DNA of 20,796 nt from Candidatus Poseidoniales archaeon (GTDB lineage Archaea > Thermoplasmatota > Poseidoniia > Poseidoniales > Poseidoniaceae): NCBI GenBank assembly GCA_012270265.1, contig JAAXIR010000190.1, forward strand, positions 1 to 20,796. The letters are read 5' to 3'. Under the pieces are notes generated by a model. That model was not told where the DNA came from. It saw only the letters and a program-made list of their open reading frames with translations, and did no database searches. Positions within the stretch are counted from its first letter, which is position 1. Each line of letters starts with the position of its first letter. Shown in pieces: positions 1 through 6,890 of this stretch. Made by a program: the position numbers and the translations under genes.

Positions 1-459
1 GTTCATACCATCGACTGCGTTACCAGCAAGTGAAAAGGAAACATCCCCAACATCAGTTGATGGTGCGGTCCAGATGACAACCCAATCGTTGCTGGGAGCC
101 GTTTGTGATACCGCTCCTGGTTCAGAGCCATCGGTGTCAGTAACAATCTGTGTGCCTTCTCCAGCAGTGAAGGTCCCTGATCCGTAGTCGCTGAGTAAGA
201 AACCTCCATTATCATACGATGCATGTTGTAGGTTGATGGTGAATTCATAGGATTCTCCAAGAGCGTATGCACGTGGAACGCCTGAAATCGATACGACGAC
301 ATCGTTGGATGGAACGCCATCGCCGTGGCAGGTGCATCCGGTTTCAACGGTCAATCCACCGTTGATTGGATTGATCCACGGTGGGCCGTTTGGGTTGGCA
401 ACAACCGGCGCAAGAAGGCAAATAGAAAGCAACAAAATGAGAAGTGTCCTTGACCTCAT
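1..459 (-). CDS. Secreted choice-of-anchor-V / Reelin-like domain protein, C-terminus cut by window edge
   Basis: The minus-strand frame is open from an ATG at 459 to the window edge (153 codons, no stop). Residues 1-21 form a clear signal peptide: an Arg-rich start, a Leu/Ile core and an Ala cleavage region. A Cys-Thr-Cys-His motif follows at residues 42-45 (GCTCHGDG). The rest is beta-rich with the pattern of choice-of-anchor V / Reelin-like domains: a GESYEF strand, a Gly-Gly-Phe strand, W..IWTAP and a GNAVDG end. Such proteins are exported, and the Cys-His motif may bind heme or metal, although CxCH is not the canonical CxxCH. GGAGAGGG before the ATG is a good ribosome binding site. The gene lies 62 bp downstream of pntB on the same strand. 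The family call rests on pattern memory. Confidence 0.72.
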   Translation of the reverse strand, partial: MRSRTLLILLLSICLLAPVVANPNGPPWINPINGGLTVETGCTCHGDGVPSNDVVVSISGVPRAYALGESYEFTINLQHASYDNGGFLLSDYGSGTFTAGEGTQIVTDTDGSEPGAVSQTAPSNDWVVIWTAPSTDVGDVSFSLAGNAVDGMN

Positions 460-521
460 GATTCCCTCTCCGTTTTGGCCACTCCAATTCATCCTTTCAA
501 CGTTCCTTCAAGTCCATGGAA

Positions 522-1943
522 TCAAGACTCTTTGATGGCGTTGTTGAGTCCAGTCATCATGGCTTTTCCGTCGCCAAAGAGCATCATGGTTTTGTCCATG
601 TAGAACAGGTCGTTGTCAACACCTGCGTATCCAACGGAGAGCGACCTCTTGACGATAACCACAGTTCGAGCAGCATCTGCATCGATGATTGGCATCCCTG
701 CGAGAGGACCTTCTCCACTGCGTGCAGCAGGATTGGTTGTATCGTTTGCACCGATCACTAGAGCAACGTCGCAATCAGGGAATTCTGGGTTGATTTCATC
801 CATTTCGATGAGTTGTTCGTACGGTACATTTGCCTCTGCCAAGAGCACATTCATGTGACCCGGCATACGACCGGCTACTGGGTGAATGGCGTACTTGACT
901 TCTGTATCGTACTTTTCAGCGATGAGATCTGCAAATTCCTTGACTTGGTGCTGGCATTGAGATACAGCCATTCCATAACCAGGGACGATGATGACCTTCT
1001 GTGCTCCGTCAAGCATCATAGCAACTTCGTCAGGGTCTGACCCGACCTTCGTACGGGTTAGAGATTCCTTTTCGCCACTACCGCCAAAGGACTTGAACAA
1101 AACATCTGGTAACGTTCGATTCATCGCCTTGCACATGATGAAGGTGAGAATGAGCCCAGATGCGCCCACCAAAGAACCTGCAACGATGAGCACAGAGTTT
1201 CCGATGATGAACCCACTAAAGGCGGCTGACAGTACGGAGAGCGAGGTCAACAGGGAGACAACAACAGGCATATCCGCTCCTCCGATTGGAAGGACTAGGA
1301 CAATACCCAACAGGGACGAAATACCGATGATTCCCCAGAGGTAATTTTCATCCGTTGGTGCATCGATGCTGAGGTAGATAAGAACAGCAACCCCAACGAC
1401 CATCATTACCTTGACTGGATTCAGCCAAACAGGGCCCCATGTTGGTGTTTTGATCCACTTTCCGAAGATGCTCACGCCTCCCTTGAGTTTGAACATAGCG
1501 AGAAGGGAACCGGTGAGTGTCATCCATCCGACGAGTGCAGACAAACCAGCAGCAACCATGATGACGGTTATCTCAAGTTGGTCGGTTGGAACATTGGAAG
1601 AATCTTCCATGTATCTCCATACCTCAGAAAGAGCAACAAGCGCAGATGCAGCTCCACCAAATCGGTTGAAGAGAGCGACAAGTTCTGGCATACCAGTCAT
1701 TTCGACACGAATGGCCATCCAGAGTCCGATGAGCGAACCAATGACGAGACCTGCTCCGATGAGTACCCATTCTATTCCATCGCCAAGCCCCATTTGAAGG
1801 ATGGTTGTTACAACCGCAACAAGCATACCAAGAGCACCGAGTTGGTTCCCAAATGGCGCAGTTCGAGGATGTCCGAGCTTCTTGAGACCGAAAATGAACA
1901 GGGCCGCAGACAACAGGTAACCGAGTGAAATCCAATCTTGCAT
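522..1943 (-). CDS. pntB: NAD(P) transhydrogenase subunit beta
   Basis: This is the membrane and NADP(H)-binding subunit (473 aa) of the proton-translocating transhydrogenase, which passes hydride between NAD(H) and NADP(H) using the proton gradient. The N-terminal half holds many hydrophobic helices. The C-terminal domain III carries the family hallmarks GYGMAVSQCQ, HPVAGRMPGHMNVLLAEA, MDEIN, VIGANDTTNPAA, a KRS motif and GYAG, in the order known from E. coli PntB. I start at ATG 1943 (MQDWISLGY) rather than 30 bp upstream because GGAGGTG lies at ideal spacing and the stop of pntAB is one base away. The length matches split-type PntB (about 460 aa). Third gene of the pnt operon. Confidence 0.96.
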   Translation of the reverse strand: MQDWISLGYLLSAALFIFGLKKLGHPRTAPFGNQLGALGMLVAVVTTILQMGLGDGIEWVLIGAGLVIGSLIGLWMAIRVEMTGMPELVALFNRFGGAASALVALSEVWRYMEDSSNVPTDQLEITVIMVAAGLSALVGWMTLTGSLLAMFKLKGGVSIFGKWIKTPTWGPVWLNPVKVMMVVGVAVLIYLSIDAPTDENYLWGIIGISSLLGIVLVLPIGGADMPVVVSLLTSLSVLSAAFSGFIIGNSVLIVAGSLVGASGLILTFIMCKAMNRTLPDVLFKSFGGSGEKESLTRTKVGSDPDEVAMMLDGAQKVIIVPGYGMAVSQCQHQVKEFADLIAEKYDTEVKYAIHPVAGRMPGHMNVLLAEANVPYEQLIEMDEINPEFPDCDVALVIGANDTTNPAARSGEGPLAGMPIIDADAARTVVIVKRSLSVGYAGVDNDLFYMDKTMMLFGDGKAMMTGLNNAIKES

Positions 1944-1944
1944 C

Positions 1945-2256
1945 TCAAGCACCTCCTCGCTTCTTACCAGCAATCATGTTGAGCATACGATTCGTCACAG
2001 CAAATCCTCCAACGACGTTGATCATGGCAAGAACAACCGCAACAAAAGCAAGGATACCTGAAACGGCAGTAGCACCACCATCATACGCTACATTTGCACC
2101 GATGAGAGCACCGATGATTGAGATTCCTGAAATGGCGTTTGCACCACTCATCAATGGAGTGTGAAGTGTCGCAGGAACTTTGGTGATGAGTTCAAAACCA
2201 AGGAAAATAGCAAGTACGAACAGTGTAATATTTCCAATCAAAAATTCAGGGGTCAT
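1945..2256 (-). CDS. pntAB: NAD(P) transhydrogenase subunit alpha-2 (membrane part of PntA)
   Basis: This 103-aa membrane protein corresponds to the C-terminal transmembrane part of E. coli PntA. It is encoded separately, as in Rhodospirillum-type three-subunit enzymes. The core contains the characteristic HTPLMSGANAISGI segment followed by two further hydrophobic helices, and it ends in a basic tail. Together with PntB it forms the proton channel. The start ATG overlaps the stop of pntAA as ATGA, and GGAGGTG lies a few bases upstream, so translation is probably coupled. The stop overlaps the ribosome binding region of pntB. Confidence 0.95.
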   Translation of the reverse strand: MTPEFLIGNITLFVLAIFLGFELITKVPATLHTPLMSGANAISGISIIGALIGANVAYDGGATAVSGILAFVAVVLAMINVVGGFAVTNRMLNMIAGKKRGGA

Positions 2257-3416
2257 TCGAGGGCACCTCCCAACCGGGTTTGCTTTGGATGCATTTCTCC
2301 GTTCTGACAGATGAGAACGCCTCCCATACCGTTGACATAGAAGTCGCTGCCTTCAGGAGCACCGACCAAAATGTCGTCGTCTTCAGAGATAACGATGGCT
2401 CCATCATCGACAAGTGAAGTAATGAATGTTGTGAGGTTGTTGGAATACAGCATGCTTGCGGTTGTGGCTATTGTACCTGGTAGATTTGAGGTTCCGACAA
2501 CGATGACTCCATTGTCAGTCGTGATGACTTCTCCTGCAACTGTATCCTCGCAGTTTCCTCCCACGTCAGCATTCATATCGACCACAACTGCTCCTGATTT
2601 GAATTCCTTAACCGCACTCGATGGAACAGTAATCGGCGCTGGACGGCCAAAGATTCGTGCCGTCGTGACGATAATATCAGCATCCGATGCGACTCCACAT
2701 ACTGTATCGTTGACCTTCTGGATAAATTCAGGAGTAAGGGGCTTTGCATAACCGGCTTCATCCTCGAAATCGTCCATTCCATCAACCTCGATGAATCGAC
2801 CACCAACAGATTCGATTTGTTCTGCTGCTGATTTCCTTACATCGGATGCATAAACGACTGCACCCAGTCGCTTTGCTGTGGCAATGGCTTGCAAACCAGC
2901 AACACCAGATCCCATAATTACCACTTTAGCAGGACGTACTGTTCCAGCTGAGGTTGTCATCATAGGAATGCCCTTTGGAACGTGTGCTGCACCGAGAAGA
3001 ACGGCCTTGTATCCTGCAAGGTTGTCTTGGCTTGAGTTCACGTCCATTGATTGGGCTCGACTCAAACGTCGTGGAATCATGTCCATCGAAAGGAGTGTGA
3101 TATTGGATGCGAGGCAGTCTTTGACGAACTGTGGGTTGCGGAATGGATCGGATACACATGCGAGATTTGTACCTTTTTTCATTACTTCAACGCCTGGGAA
3201 TCGAATGGTAATGATGTTTTCACAAGCGAGAGCATCGCTGCGTGTTCCAACGGTGGCGCCGGCCGCTTCGTACTCGGCATCGTGATAGTTCGCCGCAGTT
3301 CCTGCACCGGCTTCGATCCCAACCTCAAAACCCGCTTTTTGGAGCTTCTTGAGACTTGTTGGAACGATTGCGACACGTGTCTCTCCTTCTGGTTCTTTGA
3401 GCACTCCCAACTTCAT
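2253..3416 (-). CDS. pntAA: NAD(P) transhydrogenase subunit alpha-1 (NAD-binding)
   Basis: This soluble NAD(H)-binding domain I of the transhydrogenase is 387 aa from ATG 3416 (MKLGVLKEPEGE). It is related to alanine dehydrogenase. The N-terminal lobe has ETRVAIVP; the middle has IPRRLSRAQSMDVNSSQDN, the nucleotide-site region of this family; the Rossmann loop is MGSGVAGLQAI, followed by ASDVR and an EQIESVGGRFIEVD block. An upstream in-frame start would add 33 residues that do not look like the family, so I reject it. Length matches split-type subunits (about 380 aa). First gene of pntAA-pntAB-pntB, divergent from mdh across about 130 bp. Confidence 0.95.
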   Translation of the reverse strand: MKLGVLKEPEGETRVAIVPTSLKKLQKAGFEVGIEAGAGTAANYHDAEYEAAGATVGTRSDALACENIITIRFPGVEVMKKGTNLACVSDPFRNPQFVKDCLASNITLLSMDMIPRRLSRAQSMDVNSSQDNLAGYKAVLLGAAHVPKGIPMMTTSAGTVRPAKVVIMGSGVAGLQAIATAKRLGAVVYASDVRKSAAEQIESVGGRFIEVDGMDDFEDEAGYAKPLTPEFIQKVNDTVCGVASDADIIVTTARIFGRPAPITVPSSAVKEFKSGAVVVDMNADVGGNCEDTVAGEVITTDNGVIVVGTSNLPGTIATTASMLYSNNLTTFITSLVDDGAIVISEDDDILVGAPEGSDFYVNGMGGVLICQNGEMHPKQTRLGGALE

Positions 3417-3503
3417 ACTAACACCGTTGTTTTTTGCGAACGTGAGGGGGTTCTTCAATACCACCCTTGGACTCCATGAAATGGGACACACGCATACCCT
3501 CTT

Positions 3504-3512
3504 GATTAAAAG
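3504..3512 (+). promoter_or_regulatory. AT-rich TATA-like box in the pntAA/mdh divergent spacer
   Basis: GATTAAAAG is the most AT-rich element in the 129-bp spacer between the divergent pntAA and mdh starts. It is centred about 38 bp before the mdh ATG, which allows a short leader for mdh. Its complement could serve pntAA only with a long leader. Inferred from position and composition. Confidence 0.3.
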
Positions 3513-3545
3513 CATCCGACCTTGACAGACAACTGGCGAGTTACC

Positions 3546-4487
3546 ATGTCAAGAGGGAGTCGAAAAATTGCTGTTATTGGTGCAGGAAACGTAGGTGCAA
3601 CATGTGCATTTGTTCTAGCAAATATGAAGATTGCAGATGTTGTTCTATTGGATATTTACGAAGGATTTGCGAAAGGGAAAGCACTCGACATGAGTCAAAA
3701 TTCAAATGTTTTGAACTACAATGGAACCATCACTGGTACGTCTAATTATGAGGATATTGCTGGTGCTGATGTCGTTGTCGTGACGAGTGGTTTCCCACGT
3801 CAGCCCGGTATGACTCGTGAAGATTTGATTGGTAAGAACGCAGAGATTGTTGCTCAAGTTGGTGCAGGTATCCGTGATCACGCACCTGATTCAGTTGTCA
3901 TTGTTGTTACAAATCCACTTGACCTAATGACCTACCACATGCAAAAAGTGACTGGGTTCCCTTCAAACCGAGTCATTGGACAAGCAGGTGTCCTTGATAG
4001 TGCACGAATGGCTCACTTCATTGCGCTGGAACTCAATTGTGCTGAAGAAGATGTGAGTCCAATGGTTCTTGGCGGTCACGGTGACACGATGGTTCCGCTC
4101 CCACGATACACAACGGTTGGAGGTATTCCAATCACGCAACTCATGTCACAAGAGCGAATCGATGCTATTTCTGCTCGAACCGCAGGTGGTGGAGGAGAGA
4201 TTGTCAAATTGCTTGAGCGAGGATCAGCATTCTATGCTCCTGGATCGGCAGCGGCGGTTATGGCAGAATCCGTTCTCAACAATCGACGACGGCTCCTGCC
4301 TGCTTCATGTCTCATGACAGGACAATATGGGTTGGATGATGTCTACATCGGTGTGCCGTGCATTCTCGGATCAAACGGTGTTGAGAATATTTTTGAGTTG
4401 GAATTGACCGACGACGAACTCAATTCTCTACAAACGTCTGGTAATTTTTACAAGTCACAATTGGTTGACATCTTGGGATACAACTGA
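3546..4487 (+). CDS. mdh: Malate dehydrogenase (LDH/MDH family)
   Basis: This 313-aa enzyme of the citric acid cycle interconverts malate and oxaloacetate with NAD(H). The N-terminal Rossmann loop GAGNVG is at residues 12-17, with Asp36 ending the second beta strand, a sign of NAD preference. The substrate loop GFPRQPGMTRED carries Arg85 and Arg91, the arginine at the specificity position favouring malate over lactate. VTNPLD, GQAGVLDSAR (Asp151) and GGHGDTMVP (catalytic His178) complete the active site. I start at ATG 3546; a TTG eight codons upstream adds non-family residues. Its 3' end overlaps the convergent acyltransferase gene by 33 bp. Confidence 0.95.
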   Translation: MSRGSRKIAVIGAGNVGATCAFVLANMKIADVVLLDIYEGFAKGKALDMSQNSNVLNYNGTITGTSNYEDIAGADVVVVTSGFPRQPGMTREDLIGKNAEIVAQVGAGIRDHAPDSVVIVVTNPLDLMTYHMQKVTGFPSNRVIGQAGVLDSARMAHFIALELNCAEEDVSPMVLGGHGDTMVPLPRYTTVGGIPITQLMSQERIDAISARTAGGGGEIVKLLERGSAFYAPGSAAAVMAESVLNNRRRLLPASCLMTGQYGLDDVYIGVPCILGSNGVENIFELELTDDELNSLQTSGNFYKSQLVDILGYN

Positions 4488-5768
4488 TTTCTTTTGTTTC
4501 GTATTTTTGATACCAAACAAATAACGCGTGACAACCGTACGTCGAACTGTTTCAAAGATGAGCCAACAGCCAGCTGAAACAAAAATACAGCTAAGGATGA
4601 CTGCAGGAATTCCGGTGAAGCCAAATTCTTTTGCAATACTCAGTCCAGCGAATGTCAGTGGCATATGGACGATGTAAAATGGATACACTCCCTGATTTAG
4701 ATAAGCTAGAGATGCGCTGTTTTTGTTGAGGAGATGGGCTCCCCATGCAAAGACTGTGAGACACCAAAACCATGCGTGAAAACTGTGAATGAAGCAACCA
4801 AGAATCGTCATCCGATTGTGGAGAATATCGTTTTCGATCCATCCACCGTCCATGTAAGGAATTCCATCCTCATGCTGTTGAAGGCGAATGAGGACAAATG
4901 CAACGGTTAGTATCATTGTGAGAATGGTTATGATATTCCTGTTTGCACTCAGGAAATCGTAATACAGATCTCTCGAAACAATGCATATGTATCCAAAAAT
5001 GAAGAACACTAGATACCATATCCATTCGTAACCAATGCCAATGAAACCCGGGAACCATGGCTTGAATGCCAATTCTGTGGACGAGAGAAGCAGTGGGAAT
5101 AGAACGAGGATTCCGAATCCTCCCTTCAACGTAAATGCCGATCGAAAGAATCTTGCAAGTCTTCCATCAGAATCCTTCTGAACCATGTGGAAGATTGGGA
5201 TACATAGTACGGAATAGAGAAAGAGATTCCAAAGAAACCACAAGTGGCCCAATGCTATGATCTTTCCAAACAAAGGTACCCAAAAAAGAAACGAGGTAAA
5301 CAGAACATGGACGAAGAATGCTATGAGCGTATCTATGAATGAATTACCTTCAAGATCAACACCTCCAGTGATGATTCCGCCAACAAATCCAACTGTCCAC
5401 ATACCAAAGAACATTGGCACCAACAATCTTTGAAGTCTTTCAAGCAAGAAGTTTTTCCAATTTCTTCGTTTGAATGCGAAAGCAGTACCCATCCCTGAGA
5501 TCATGAAGAGGGCGGCTAATCTCCATTGGTGCATCCAATGAAGGAACATGCTGGTTGGGTCGACGGAATCGTATGTGTAATCGTTTCCTTCTTCAGCCAC
5601 TTCTTTTCGGTCGTCAGGATCATCCGATAGATTTGGATTGATTCCTTCGCCATAGGTTGACCAATATACGCCAATTGCTACGTGGAACGGGATAAGTAGC
5701 CCAAAGAGAATAACGCGCAACCAATCGATATCATACCGACGTTCTGGCTTTTCAGCAAGATTCTCCAC
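4455..5768 (-). CDS. Acyltransferase-3 family integral membrane protein
   Basis: This 437-aa polytopic membrane protein begins with the signature of acyltransferase-3 / OpgC-like enzymes: a charged cytoplasmic start, then RRYDIDWLRV, then a first helix ending in IPFHVAIG, whose His matches the conserved catalytic-site His. About ten hydrophobic helices follow, and near the end is PFYIVHMP, another conserved block. The family moves acyl groups (acetyl, succinyl and similar) onto sugars or lipids at the membrane; the substrate here is unknown. An Asp/Glu-rich loop at about residues 46-68 lies outside the first helix. The start is GTG with no clear Shine-Dalgarno, but a TATA-like box sits 27 bp upstream, suggesting leaderless expression. 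The C-terminus is Lys/Gln-rich and overlaps the end of mdh. Confidence 0.85.
   Translation of the reverse strand: MENLAEKPERRYDIDWLRVILFGLLIPFHVAIGVYWSTYGEGINPNLSDDPDDRKEVAEEGNDYTYDSVDPTSMFLHWMHQWRLAALFMISGMGTAFAFKRRNWKNFLLERLQRLLVPMFFGMWTVGFVGGIITGGVDLEGNSFIDTLIAFFVHVLFTSFLFWVPLFGKIIALGHLWFLWNLFLYSVLCIPIFHMVQKDSDGRLARFFRSAFTLKGGFGILVLFPLLLSSTELAFKPWFPGFIGIGYEWIWYLVFFIFGYICIVSRDLYYDFLSANRNIITILTMILTVAFVLIRLQQHEDGIPYMDGGWIENDILHNRMTILGCFIHSFHAWFWCLTVFAWGAHLLNKNSASLAYLNQGVYPFYIVHMPLTFAGLSIAKEFGFTGIPAVILSCIFVSAGCWLIFETVRRTVVTRYLFGIKNTKQKKSVVSQDVNQL
4488..4508 (+). terminator. T-rich tract after mdh
   Basis: Directly after the mdh stop the plus strand reads as clustered T-runs (TTT, TTTT, TTT, TTTTT), the form of an archaeal intrinsic terminator, which needs a U-rich tract but no stable hairpin. 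It lies inside the antisense 3' end of the acyltransferase gene, where the same bases encode a Lys-rich tail, so the composition has an alternative explanation. Confidence 0.4.
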
Positions 5769-5785
5769 GCAACTTCGAAGGTTGC
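5769..5785. repeat. Inverted repeat abutting the acyltransferase start
   Basis: GCAAC and GTTGC pair around a 7-base spacer that contains the palindrome TTCGAA. The repeat touches the GTG start of the acyltransferase gene. It could be an operator or an mRNA hairpin controlling initiation. It is short, so chance is possible. Confidence 0.3.
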
Positions 5786-5789
5786 TGAT

Positions 5790-5798
5790 GTTATATCG
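5790..5798 (-). promoter_or_regulatory. TATA-like box of the acyltransferase gene
   Basis: On the minus strand this reads CGATATAAC. Its TATA starts 27 bases before the GTG start at 5768, the spacing expected for archaeal leaderless transcription. The gene therefore probably has its own promoter despite lying just downstream of ygfZ. Not tested. Confidence 0.4.
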
Positions 5799-6455
5799 TT
5801 ATGGGGGCATTCGGCGAATAGCAAGCGCATTTTCAGTTCCAACGCTTGTTGCATCTTTAGCGTCAATTGGAACTTGTACAAGCTGCTTGCCCATTTTACC
5901 TCGACTCCTCATCCGCGTGAGAATTTCTTGGCCAATGTAGCAACCTTTGGACTCATGGACGAGATCTTCCAAGCCACAATTGAATGGATGCACATCTGAA
6001 GTGATTTCATGTCCTTGGTATGGGATGATGTTCTTGATCCTATACTCTGTAAACTGATCTTGTGTCATGGATTCCTGTAATGAATTTTTTTTCGATGTTA
6101 CGAGTATCCAACCCAAGAATGAACGGCTCATCGTTACGCCAGGTTCTATGGGATAGTTTTCAGTGCTTAGGTAAACATTGTTGAGAGTGGTTATATCTCG
6201 AATCGTAACATTCTGCTGGAGTATTCTCGGTTGGAGGTGGTCGAGAACCTTGTCTTTGTACGGTTCATAGCCGATGACGGCAAGATTGTCTCCAACTTCT
6301 ATGACATCAACAACATCAATGATTTTCGCACTGGTTGTTGTGAAAACCGTACTGCAGGATGAATCAACTTTGTTTGTGGACAGGCCGTCAAGGAATGTGT
6401 ATCGATCCTGGCCTGAAATGAGCAATACATATGCATCGAGTTTGATGATGCCCAT
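5799..6455 (-). CDS. ygfZ: YgfZ/GcvT-like folate-binding Fe-S cluster assembly protein
   Basis: This 218-aa protein carries the YgfZ signature KGCYIGQE at residues 170-177 (motif K-G-C-Y-x-G-Q-E), with the functionally important Cys172. The N-terminus (ISGQDRYTFLDGLSTN) matches the family's tetrahydrofolate-binding GcvT-like fold, and IPYQGHEITSDVHPFNCGLE before the signature is typical. YgfZ helps assemble or repair Fe-S clusters in a folate-dependent way. After the signature only about 40 residues remain, so the C-terminal domain is shorter than in E. coli (about 326 aa in total). The start follows GAGGA, 9 bp after the stop of the A-type carrier gene, so the two are likely co-transcribed, which supports a shared Fe-S role. 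Confidence 0.88.
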   Translation of the reverse strand: MGIIKLDAYVLLISGQDRYTFLDGLSTNKVDSSCSTVFTTTSAKIIDVVDVIEVGDNLAVIGYEPYKDKVLDHLQPRILQQNVTIRDITTLNNVYLSTENYPIEPGVTMSRSFLGWILVTSKKNSLQESMTQDQFTEYRIKNIIPYQGHEITSDVHPFNCGLEDLVHESKGCYIGQEILTRMRSRGKMGKQLVQVPIDAKDATSVGTENALAIRRMPP

Positions 6456-6464
6456 GGTTGTTCC

Positions 6465-6890
6465 TCAAGCAAAGGATTCGCCGCAACCACAAGAACTCGA
6501 AGCGTTTGGATTGTTGATTTTGAATCCACCACCCATGAGACGGTCGACATAATCCACTTCAATTCCATCGAGAAGATGGGATGAAGCGTTCGGAACAAGT
6601 ACTCTGAAGCCTGATACTTCGAGTTCTTGACAGTCGATATCGGTTGATTCGACAATTTGTAGATCGTAAATGTAACCTGAACAGCCACCTGATAGGACAC
6701 CGACCAACAAATCATGGCTTCGATCATCACCGAAGGCGTCTGTTAGCATTTCAATTGCCTTTTCTGTGATTGTCAACGTGACATCAACGACCTTTGGTTG
6801 AATAACTTCGATTGTTGGCGCAGTCTCACACGTTCCACAGTCCATGATTACCCCAACCATCGGTCCATTATGAATCTGACTTCGTTTCAT
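6465..6890 (-). CDS. iscA: A-type iron-sulfur carrier protein (IscA/ErpA/SufA family)
   Basis: The HesB/IscA fold covers about residues 38-140 of 141. The three conserved cluster-binding cysteines are present: Cys70 in SGGCSGYIY, and Cys134 and Cys136 in SSCGCGESF. LMGGGFKINNPNAS is the usual run before the C-terminal CGCG. Such proteins carry Fe-S clusters to target enzymes. Residues 1-37 are an unusual extension with an additional CxxC (Cys18, Cys21). The start at 6890 overlaps the TPR gene stop as ATGA; an alternative ATG at 6845 (MDCGTC), preceded by a GGGG tract, would keep the CxxC. Neighbouring ygfZ supports the function. Confidence 0.92.
   Translation of the reverse strand: MKRSQIHNGPMVGVIMDCGTCETAPTIEVIQPKVVDVTLTITEKAIEMLTDAFGDDRSHDLLVGVLSGGCSGYIYDLQIVESTDIDCQELEVSGFRVLVPNASSHLLDGIEVDYVDRLMGGGFKINNPNASSSCGCGESFA

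Noticed and set aside
3..347. 114-codon minus-strand open frame
   Set aside because: It is in another frame of the secreted protein gene; the true frame has a signal peptide and runs from 459 off the window.
3417..3515. N-terminal extension of pntAA
   Set aside because: The additional 33 residues are not family-like, and ATG 3416 matches the known N-terminus.
5769..5801. YgfZ-acyltransferase as one broken gene
   Set aside because: The frames are in phase, but the proteins are unrelated and a TATA-like box precedes the GTG start.
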